DNA from: Clostridiales bacterium
GTDB taxonomy: Bacteria; Bacillota; Clostridia; Oscillospirales; Acutalibacteraceae
NCBI GenBank assembly: GCA_019418545.1
Contig: DYBQ01000010.1
Location: forward strand, 24,897-53,020
DNA: 28,124 bases
Reading direction: 5' to 3'
Part shown: positions 22,451 to 28,124 of the stretch, piece by piece
How positions within the stretch are numbered: the first letter of the stretch is position 1
Layout of the letters: each line of letters opens with the position of its first letter
Program-made: the position numbers and the translations under genes
Notes under the pieces: generated by a model
The model's database searches: none
Seen by the model: only the letters and a program-made list of their open reading frames with translations
What the model was told of the DNA's origin: nothing

Positions 22451-23857
22451 ATGAATTTGAGCCATTTGGAAAATCTGGATATGATTCGGAAACAACAGCG
22501 CAGCGTTGTTTACAGCGGCAGGCTGCGGAGTATAAATGCTCGCCGGGAAAGGCTGAATGCTTTATATCGTACCATGAAAAAATGGGAGCCTCAGCTTTTG
22601 GAGGCGCTCAAAACCGATTTGGGGAAATCTTCCTTTGAAGGATACAGTACCGAGCTTGGCGTAGTCTATCGGGAAATCCGGGAAGCCATTCGGGAACTTC
22701 CCAAATGGAGCCGGTGCCGCCGGGCAGCAGGCGGGATTGCCGCTTTTCCGGCCAAAGGGGTTCGGATTCCTGAGCCGGTGGGACAGGTGCTGATTTTTTC
22801 CCCGTGGAACTATCCGGTACAGCTGAGCCTTGCCCCGCTAACGGCAGCGTTGGCGGCTGGATGCACCTGTGTGCTCAAGCCCTCCCGCTATTCCGAAGCG
22901 GTGTCCCGAGTGCTGGAAAATATGCTGGCAGAGGCGTTCCCTGAAGAAGAAGTGGCGGTGTTTCAGGGCGGTGCCCGGGAAAACCAGGTGCTGCTGGAAA
23001 AAAAGTGGGACCATATCTTCTTTACTGGAAGCCCGGCAGTAGGCCGTGTTGTAATGGAAGCAGCTTCGCACCATTTGACTCCAATCACGTTGGAACTGGG
23101 AGGAAAAAGCCCGGTTATCGTGGACAAGACTGCCAACCTGGAGCTTGCCGCCCGGCGGATTATGTGGGGAAAACTGCTCAATTCCGGGCAGACCTGCGTA
23201 GCGCCGGATTATCTGCTGGTGTATCGTCCCAGGATGGAGGAGCTGATTGAAAAGCTGATGAAAGCGGTGGATAAGCTGTATGGCTTTGAGCCGCTGGAAA
23301 GCCCTGATTATGGGCGGATTATTAACCAGAAGCACTATGAACGTTTAACCGGGCTGCTGGCCTCGGCACGGGAAGAAGGCTGTACTCTGTATACCCTGGC
23401 AGGAAAACAGGAGGACCCGGAAACCCGTCAGATTTCGCCGGTAGTTGCAGCAGGTGTGAACTGGGATAGTGCTTTGATGGGAGAAGAGCTTTTTGGCCCC
23501 ATTTTGCCGGTGATTCCCTTTGATACACTGGACGAAGTGATTGAATGTATCCGGGAAAGGCCCACACCGCTTGCACTATATCTATTTACGTCCAGCCGGG
23601 AAAATGCCCGCCGGATATTGCGGGAAGTGCCCTTTGGCGGCGGATGTGTCAATGATACGATTATGCACCTAACCGCGCCGGGGCTGCCCTTTGGCGGACT
23701 GGGGGAGAGCGGTATGGGACAGTATCACGGAAAGGCCGGGTTTGATGTGTTTACCCATTATAAAAGCGTGCTGGTGTCTTCCAGGCGGCTGGATTTGCCG
23801 GTACGGTATGCGCCCTATGGGAAATTTGAAAAGCTTGCCCGGTTTTTGATGAAGTAA
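22451..23857 (+). CDS. NAD(P)-dependent aldehyde dehydrogenase, class 3-like
   Basis: Protein of 468 residues resembling the class 3/fatty-aldehyde dehydrogenase group (YwdH/ALDH3). It oxidises aldehydes to acids with NAD(P)+. Motifs in order are 'FSPWNYPVQLSL' (cofactor-site Asn), 'FTGSPAVGRVV', the general base E215 in 'ELGGKSP', the catalytic C249 in 'NSGQTCVAPDY', 'EELFGPILPV' and 'PFGGLGESGMG'. ATG 22451 follows GGGAGG (22442-22447) at a short distance; TTG 22457 is better spaced and would remove only two residues. It is followed 16 bases later by a sirtuin gene, so they form an operon. The physiological substrate cannot be read from the sequence. Confidence 0.93.
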   Translation: MNLSHLENLDMIRKQQRSVVYSGRLRSINARRERLNALYRTMKKWEPQLLEALKTDLGKSSFEGYSTELGVVYREIREAIRELPKWSRCRRAAGGIAAFPAKGVRIPEPVGQVLIFSPWNYPVQLSLAPLTAALAAGCTCVLKPSRYSEAVSRVLENMLAEAFPEEEVAVFQGGARENQVLLEKKWDHIFFTGSPAVGRVVMEAASHHLTPITLELGGKSPVIVDKTANLELAARRIMWGKLLNSGQTCVAPDYLLVYRPRMEELIEKLMKAVDKLYGFEPLESPDYGRIINQKHYERLTGLLASAREEGCTLYTLAGKQEDPETRQISPVVAAGVNWDSALMGEELFGPILPVIPFDTLDEVIECIRERPTPLALYLFTSSRENARRILREVPFGGGCVNDTIMHLTAPGLPFGGLGESGMGQYHGKAGFDVFTHYKSVLVSSRRLDLPVRYAPYGKFEKLARFLMK

Positions 23858-23873
23858 CAGGAGGAAAACAGGG

Positions 23874-24632
23874 ATGGAGGATGCAAAAGAAAACCTGCAA
23901 ACATTGGCCATATGGGTGAAGAGGGCCAAAAAAATCGTGTTTTTCGGTGGGGCCGGCGTTTCCACCGAAAGTGGAATTCCTGATTTTCGCAGTGAGGACG
24001 GGTTGTACCGGCAGTCTTTTCGCTATTCACCAGAGGAGATGCTTAGCCGCAGCTTTTTTGACAGACATCCGGAGGAATTTTTCGATTTTTACCGCAAAAA
24101 GATGGTGGCTCCCAATGTCCGGCCCAACCGTGCCCATCAGGTGCTGGCCCAGTGGGAAAAAGAAGGAAGGCTGTCGGCTGTGATTACCCAGAATATTGAC
24201 GGCCTGCATCAAATGGCCGGGAGCCGTCATGTGCTGGAGCTGCATGGCTCCATACATCGGAACCGGTGCATGGAGTGCGGCAAGGCGTGGTCTCTCGAAA
24301 AGGTGATGGAAAGCGAAGGGATTCCCCGGTGCAGCTGCGGCGGAATCATCAAGCCGGAAGTGGTACTCTATGAGGAACCTCTGGACAGAGAGGTGATGGT
24401 ACAGGCGATTGATGCACTGCAAAAAGCGGATTTGCTGATTATCGGCGGCACCAGTTTGGCCGTATATCCGGCAGCCGGGCTGATTCGATATTATGGCGGA
24501 GAACGTTTGGTACTCATCAACCGCTCCCAAACGCCCATGGACAAAGAAGCGGATTTGTGCTTCCGTGGGAAAATCGGAGAGGTTTTGGATAAAGTCAACC
24601 AATATGCGTCTTATTTGCCGGAGCCCAAATAA
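23874..24632 (+). CDS. cobB: SIR2-family NAD-dependent protein deacylase
   Basis: Sirtuin of 252 residues that removes acetyl or other acyl groups from lysine using NAD+. It has 'GAGVSTESGIPDFRS' near 26-40 (NAD binding), 'TQNIDGLH' near 103, the catalytic H124 in 'ELHGSIHRN', structural zinc ligands C132-x2-C135 and C153-x-C155, and 'GGTSLAVYPA' near 200. All key residues are present and the length is typical of class U/III bacterial sirtuins. ATG 23874 is preceded by AGGAGG (23859-23864). Its operon partner is the NAD-using aldehyde dehydrogenase, which suggests a link between aldehyde or acetyl metabolism and lysine deacylation (inference). Confidence 0.95.
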   Translation: MEDAKENLQTLAIWVKRAKKIVFFGGAGVSTESGIPDFRSEDGLYRQSFRYSPEEMLSRSFFDRHPEEFFDFYRKKMVAPNVRPNRAHQVLAQWEKEGRLSAVITQNIDGLHQMAGSRHVLELHGSIHRNRCMECGKAWSLEKVMESEGIPRCSCGGIIKPEVVLYEEPLDREVMVQAIDALQKADLLIIGGTSLAVYPAAGLIRYYGGERLVLINRSQTPMDKEADLCFRGKIGEVLDKVNQYASYLPEPK

Positions 24633-24722
24633 AAGCCTGTAAAAAATAAGGGTGTTCCCTGCGAAAATTCCCTCGAATTGCTGTTTTCATTGGAAGAACC
24701 TTTCCGATACGGCGTTTTCCCG

Positions 24723-24751
24723 TTGACAGAAGGAGGGAATGATGGGATAAT
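24723..24751 (+). promoter_or_regulatory. Sigma-A-type promoter for rsmD-coaD
   Basis: Perfect TTGACA (24723-24728), a 17-base spacer and GATAAT (24746-24751), about 65 bases before rsmD. Confidence 0.65.
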
Positions 24752-24816
24752 AATAGAATACTATCAAAAATGATTTTCCCACAGGTTTTTATGGCCGGGG
24801 ATAAAAGGATGTATTC

Positions 24817-25362
24817 ATGATGAGAATTATTGCCGGAGAATGGAGAGGTCGACGCCTGGAAACCCGGGAGGGGATGGATGTACGTCCTACCCCTGAAAGG
24901 GTAAAGGAGGCTTTGTTTAATATCCTGCAATTCCAGCTGGAAGGCCGCCGTGTATTGGATTTGTTTGCCGGGAGCGGCCAGCTGGGGTTGGAAGCTTTGA
25001 GCCGGGGCGCTGCTGAAGCCGTTTTTGTGGATGAATCCCGGGAGTCGGCAGCGGTTGTCAAGCGCAATATTGCATCTCTCAAGGCGGAATCTAAAACCAA
25101 ACTGTATCAAACGGATTTTGCCGCTTTCCTCATGCGGCGTCAGGAGCCCTTTGATATTGTGTTTTTGGACCCGCCCTACCGCAGTGGAAAATTGGAGGAA
25201 GCCCTTCCGATGGCGGCTGCGATTACAAACCCGGGAGGGACCATTATTGCGGAACATCCGACAGACGAAGAGCTTCCCGATGAAGCCGGGGATTTCCGAA
25301 AGGGAAAATCATATCGGTATGGGAAGATTTATCTGACGGTGTATCGACATAAAGATTTTTAA
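24817..25362 (+). CDS. rsmD: 16S rRNA (guanine(966)-N2)-methyltransferase RsmD
   Basis: SAM-dependent methyltransferase of 181 residues that modifies G966 (E. coli numbering) of 16S rRNA in the 30S subunit. It starts 'MMRIIAGEWRGRRL', the usual RsmD beginning. The SAM-binding 'VLDLFAGSGQLGLEAL' is near 47-62 and the N6/N2 catalytic motif D-P-P-Y near 118-121 ('FLDPPYRSG'). AAAAGGA (24803-24809) precedes ATG 24817; ATG 24820 is nearly as good. It is followed by coaD, a common pairing in Firmicutes. Confidence 0.94.
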   Translation: MMRIIAGEWRGRRLETREGMDVRPTPERVKEALFNILQFQLEGRRVLDLFAGSGQLGLEALSRGAAEAVFVDESRESAAVVKRNIASLKAESKTKLYQTDFAAFLMRRQEPFDIVFLDPPYRSGKLEEALPMAAAITNPGGTIIAEHPTDEELPDEAGDFRKGKSYRYGKIYLTVYRHKDF

Positions 25363-25414
25363 CCTGCTTTTGCCTTTGGTATGCAGAAACTTATCACGGG
25401 AAGTTGGGATACAT

Positions 25415-25903
25415 GTGAAAATAGCGATTTGTCCGGGCAGCTTTGACCCGGTAACCATGGGGCATTTGGATATTATCAGCCGTTCCAGGAAAATTTTTGA
25501 CCACGTGATTGTGGCGGTGATGATTAACCCCGCCAAGAAAACCCTTTTTACGGTGGATGAACGCATCGAGCTTTTAAAACGTGCGGTGAAGGGGATGGAC
25601 CACGTGGAGGTGGTGGGCTTTGAGGGCCTGCTGGCCGATTACGCCCGGATTCGGGGAGCAAGTGCGGTGGTAAAGGGACTGCGCGCAGTGACGGACTTTG
25701 AATATGAGTTTCAGCAGGCCCTGACCAACAAAAAACTGAATCCCGATTTGGAAACGCTGTTTATGACCACCAATTCGGAGCATATGTTCCTCAGCTCCAG
25801 CATTGTAAAGCAGATTGCCATGTTCGGCGGAGATATTTCCAATTTTGTGCCGGACAGCATTCTGGACGATGTGAAAAAAAGAATCTGCGAGGGGAAGGCT
25901 TGA
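25415..25903 (+). CDS. coaD: Phosphopantetheine adenylyltransferase CoaD
   Basis: Enzyme of 162 residues that transfers AMP from ATP to 4'-phosphopantetheine, the penultimate step of coenzyme A synthesis. It has 'CPGSFDPVTMGH' (nucleotide-binding, H in T/MGH), 'VVKGLRAVTDFEYE' and 'FLSSSIVKQIA', all CoaD hallmarks. The GTG start at 25415 is chosen because the family begins directly with this 'KIAICPGSFDP' strand. The upstream in-frame start at 25370 would add 15 unrelated residues. The ribosome site is weak (GGGAAGTTGGG region, 25398-25408). It is cotranscribed with rsmD. Confidence 0.95.
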   Translation: MKIAICPGSFDPVTMGHLDIISRSRKIFDHVIVAVMINPAKKTLFTVDERIELLKRAVKGMDHVEVVGFEGLLADYARIRGASAVVKGLRAVTDFEYEFQQALTNKKLNPDLETLFMTTNSEHMFLSSSIVKQIAMFGGDISNFVPDSILDDVKKRICEGKA

Positions 25904-25968
25904 GGAACCCCTTTTTGTGCAGGAGAGGATAGAATTAAATTATTCTTTAGAGAAAGGATTTGGTAGAT

Positions 25969-26445
25969 TTGGCGACACGGATTACAGTTGACGATTTGCT
26001 GGATGAGTTGGAAGAGCTGGTTGATAAGGCTACCCGCCTTCCCCTTTCCAGAGGGCGCGCCGTTCTTGACAGCAACGATGTGCTGGATATTATTGCGGAC
26101 ATCCGGGACAATCTGCCCCAGGAAAGCCGTCAGGCAAGGGCGATTGTTGCAGACAGGAACCAGATCCTCAGCGATGCCCGCCGGGAGGCGGAAACCATTA
26201 TTCGGGTGGCGGAGGAAAAGTCCAAGGCCATGGTCAATCAAAATGAGATTACTAAGCGTGCCCAGCAAAAAGCCAACGATATGTTGACTGAAACCCAAAA
26301 GAAATGTCGGGATATGCGGAAGGCTACCAATGATTATATCGAGGATTTGATGAAGCGTACCGACGAGGCGCTGGCCGGGCAGCTTTCTGAACTTCGGAAA
26401 ACCCGCCAGAGTATTAAATCAAGCCAGAAAAATGCACCCAAATAA
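25969..26445 (+). CDS. Conserved coiled-coil protein of unknown function
   Basis: Highly charged, almost entirely helical protein of 158 residues with no membrane segment. The N-terminus 'ITVDDLLDELEELVDKA' is followed by a loop ('LPLSRGRAVLDSNDV') and a long coiled coil from about 50 to 145 rich in Ala/Arg/Glu/Lys/Gln. Such proteins, often labelled 'ATPase' or F0 subunit b-like from coiled-coil similarity, commonly follow coaD in Clostridia. There is no nucleotide-binding motif, so that label is not supported. A remote resemblance to DivIVA-type proteins is possible. The start is TTG 25969, ten bases after AGAAAGGA (25951-25958); TTG 25960 is too close. It ends the rsmD-coaD transcript before the hairpin at 26532. 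Confidence 0.75.
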   Translation: MATRITVDDLLDELEELVDKATRLPLSRGRAVLDSNDVLDIIADIRDNLPQESRQARAIVADRNQILSDARREAETIIRVAEEKSKAMVNQNEITKRAQQKANDMLTETQKKCRDMRKATNDYIEDLMKRTDEALAGQLSELRKTRQSIKSSQKNAPK

Positions 26446-26531
26446 TCGGGTTTTCCTCGATGTGGAAAACTGATTGTGGAAAAAATGTGGAATTTGTTTG
26501 GCCCTATTTTTCAAAATTATAATACATTTAG

Positions 26532-26587
26532 ATACAGGCAGATGAAAAGCACAACATGTAGTGTTTTTTTGACTGCCTGTATTTTTT
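26532..26587 (+). terminator. Terminator closing the rsmD-coaD operon
   Basis: ATACAGGCAG (26532-26541) pairs perfectly with CTGCCTGTAT (26573-26582), followed by TTTTT (26583-26587). The 31-base interior can form a second, bulged stem (AAAGCAC with GTGTTTT). The long loop makes it less standard than the other terminators. Confidence 0.65.
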
Positions 26588-26646
26588 ATTGCGAAAGATA
26601 TCTGATAATGTCGAAAATTGTTTACATAATAAATTTGAAAAAACCG

Positions 26647-26675
26647 TTGCATTTGTACAAAAGATACGCTATAAT
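26647..26675 (+). promoter_or_regulatory. Promoter of the mraZ-rsmH (dcw) operon
   Basis: TTGCAT (26647-26652), a 17-base spacer and perfect TATAAT (26670-26675). Predicted start is near 26682, directly in front of the MraZ boxes. Confidence 0.7.
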
Positions 26676-26683
26676 CTAACTTA

Positions 26684-26720
26684 AAAGTGGAGAAAGGTGG
26701 GGAAAAGTAGGGGCATGTGG
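26684..26720 (+). promoter_or_regulatory. Four MraZ operator boxes at exact 10-nt spacing
   Basis: AAAGTGG (26684-26690), AAGGTGG (26694-26700), AAAGTAG (26704-26710) and CATGTGG (26714-26720). MraZ is known to bind arrays of short G-rich direct repeats phased at about one helical turn near its own promoter, with an AAAGTG core in Mollicutes. Their location at the predicted transcription start predicts autorepression. Confidence 0.75.
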
Positions 26721-26779
26721 TTACCCAGGCAAGCGTTGCTGGTTTGCCCCTTATCCAAAAGGAAGGGGATATACCGGCC

Positions 26780-27199
26780 GTGCTGATGGGTGATTATCGG
26801 GTGAATATGGACGCAAAAGGCCGCGTCACCATTCCTGCCCGTTTTCGGGAGGACTTGGGAGACAGGTTTTATGTGACCAAAGGCCTGGATGGCTGCCTGT
26901 TTGTCCTTTCTGCCGGTCAGTGGAACACCTTTGTGGAAAAAGTGAGCCATATGCCGGTCTCCAAAGCCAGAAGTTTACAGCGCTTTTTTTTCTCCGGCGC
27001 CTGCGAGGCCGAACCGGACAAGCAGGGGCGGATTTTGCTGCCTGTCAGCCTTCGGGAATATGCCCGGCTGGAAAAGGATGTGACCGTAATCGGCGCCGGT
27101 GTCCGTGCAGAAATTTGGGATACCGGAAGATGGCAGGCCTATAACGAAATGCAGGACGAGAAAAAGCTGGAAGAAATTATGGAGCTGATGGAGCTGTAA
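26780..27199 (+). CDS. mraZ: Transcriptional regulator MraZ
   Basis: SpoVT/AbrB-like DNA-binding protein of 139 residues, first gene of the division and cell wall cluster. It has the two D-x-x-x-R repeats, 'DAKGRVTIP' and 'DKQGRILLP', each within one half of the swapped-hairpin fold. Family members start 'MF/LMGEY'; this one begins (V/M)LMGDYRVN. GTG 26780 is chosen because AAGGAAGGGGA (26759-26769) lies ten bases upstream; ATG 26786 is less well spaced, and a start at 26717 would translate through the operator. MraZ binds the repeats at 26684-26720 and represses the operon. rsmH follows 86 bases later. Confidence 0.93.
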   Translation: MLMGDYRVNMDAKGRVTIPARFREDLGDRFYVTKGLDGCLFVLSAGQWNTFVEKVSHMPVSKARSLQRFFFSGACEAEPDKQGRILLPVSLREYARLEKDVTVIGAGVRAEIWDTGRWQAYNEMQDEKKLEEIMELMEL

Positions 27200-27285
27200 A
27201 CCATCTGCAGCTAAAAAAATTATGACAACTGTGCGAAAATTCGCCAGTTTTTCGATTTATTATTTTGGGAAAGGAGGATGCCTTT

Positions 27286-28124
27286 ATGCAGACCGTTTCA
27301 TTTTCTCACAAGCCGGTACTTTTCCGGGAAACCATTGAATCGCTCAATATCCGGCCGGACGGCATATATATTGACGGAACTGCCGGCGGCGGGGGTCATA
27401 GCGAAGCTATTTTGCAGAGACTGACCGAAGGAGGCAGACTTCTTTCGATTGACCAGGACCCGGATGCCATTGCAGCCTGCCGGGAAAGGCTTTCAAAATA
27501 TCCCGGCTCGCTTCTGCGGCAGGGAAATTTTTCCCAGATGAAAGAGCTGGCGCTGTCCTGCGGAATCGAGCAGGCGGACGGCGTACTGCTGGATATCGGC
27601 GTATCCTCCCACCAGCTGGATACCCCCGAAAGAGGATTTTCCTATCATGCGGACGCGCCGCTGGATATGCGAATGAGCCAGCAGGGGCCAACAGCGGCTG
27701 ATTTGGTCAACAGCCTTTCATGGCAGCAGCTGGCAGAAATCATCAGCCGTTATGGCGAAGACAAAAGCGCCGCCCGGATTGCCAAGGCAATTGTGGCGGC
27801 AAGAGAAAAACAGCCGATTGCCACTACGCTGCAATTGGCGGATATTATCCGGGAAGCAGTTCCGGCCGCTGTCAGGCGGGAAGCGGGACATCCTGCCCGG
27901 AAAACCTTTCAGGCACTGCGCATTGCAGTAAATGGAGAGCTGGACCGGCTTGCCGAAGGGCTGGACGCTGCATTTTCTATCCTTCGTCCGGGAGGAAGGC
28001 TTGCGGTGATTACCTTCCATTCCCTGGAGGACCGGATGGTAAAACGGACGATGAACCAGTGGTGTACCGGCTGCACGTGCCCGCCGGATTTTCCGGTTTG
28101 TGTCTGCGGCAAAAAGCCCAGGGC
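27286..28124 (+). CDS. rsmH: 16S rRNA (cytosine(1402)-N4)-methyltransferase RsmH, 3' end missing
   Basis: The frame is open to the window end (279 full codons seen; the family is about 310 residues). RsmH methylates C1402 in the decoding centre of 16S rRNA. It starts 'MQTVSFSHKPVL', then the SAM-binding 'IDGTAGGGGHSEAIL', 'SIDQDPDAI', 'LLDIGVSSHQLD', 'ERGFSYHADAPLDMRM', 'RKTFQALRIAVN' and 'LAVITFHSLEDR', all RsmH signatures. AAAGGAGG (27270-27277) lies eight bases before ATG 27286. It follows mraZ in the standard dcw order; ftsL and pbp genes would be expected next. Confidence 0.96.
   Translation, partial: MQTVSFSHKPVLFRETIESLNIRPDGIYIDGTAGGGGHSEAILQRLTEGGRLLSIDQDPDAIAACRERLSKYPGSLLRQGNFSQMKELALSCGIEQADGVLLDIGVSSHQLDTPERGFSYHADAPLDMRMSQQGPTAADLVNSLSWQQLAEIISRYGEDKSAARIAKAIVAAREKQPIATTLQLADIIREAVPAAVRREAGHPARKTFQALRIAVNGELDRLAEGLDAAFSILRPGGRLAVITFHSLEDRMVKRTMNQWCTGCTCPPDFPVCVCGKKPR

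Noticed and set aside
22103..22495. 130-codon open frame on the - strand in the intergenic region
   Set aside because: It overlaps the start of the aldehyde dehydrogenase; low-complexity, no domain, no supported start.
26476..26679. 67-codon + strand frame before mraZ
   Set aside because: It runs through the terminator at 26532 and the mraZ promoter; no good ribosome site and no recognisable product.

Overview
All supported genes lie on the + strand, in a dense bacterial chromosome segment. The gene content points to a Clostridia-type Firmicute, plausibly in or near the Oscillospirales. The reasons are a HemZ-type radical SAM protein, a SpoVB-family flippase followed by MazG and RqcP, a CdaA-CdaR pair, a bifunctional long RelA/SpoT enzyme, a DUF3343 + class V aminotransferase pair and MraZ at the head of a division and cell wall cluster. 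A surface-anchored pectinesterase and a spore-coat-like collagen protein suggest a spore former in a plant-fibre habitat such as the gut. The taxon is inferred from gene content and synteny only.

Layout. 1-1910: the end of a Gly-X-Thr collagen-like surface protein and a glycosyltransferase that probably modifies it. 1944-3169: a fused IspD-IspF enzyme of the MEP isoprenoid pathway. 3257-4631: a DUF3343 protein and a cysteine desulfurase-like gene that is frameshifted in this sequence. 4765-6956: cdaA-cdaR (c-di-AMP synthesis), closed by a terminator. 7147-11491: recJ and rel, closed by a terminator. 11581-14639: a tightly overlapping trio of metallo-hydrolase, hemZ and nucleoside kinase. 14816-15286: a lone zinc-ribbon protein with its own promoter and terminator. 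15385-18760: spoVB-like, mazG, hup and rqcP, closed by a perfect terminator. 19204-21930: a 908-residue secreted pectinesterase behind a long structured leader, followed by two strong hairpins. 22451-24632: aldehyde dehydrogenase and sirtuin. 24817-26445: rsmD, coaD and a coiled-coil protein. 26647-28124: the start of the dcw cluster, with a promoter, four 10-nt-phased MraZ boxes, mraZ and rsmH, which runs off the window.

Most of the window is conserved housekeeping sequence. The parts most worth following up are: (i) the collagen-like protein / glycosyltransferase pair; (ii) the frameshift that separates the catalytic Lys from the catalytic Cys in the desulfurase-like gene; (iii) the IspDF fusion with an internal ribosome binding site before the IspF half; (iv) the pectinesterase, with three homologous N-terminal modules, a non-canonical wall-sorting tail and an attenuator-like leader; (v) the phased MraZ operator; (vi) a possible pseudoknot at the mazG-hup junction. 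I found no CRISPR array, transposase, rRNA or tRNA, and nothing I can defend as a wholly new defence or mobile system.
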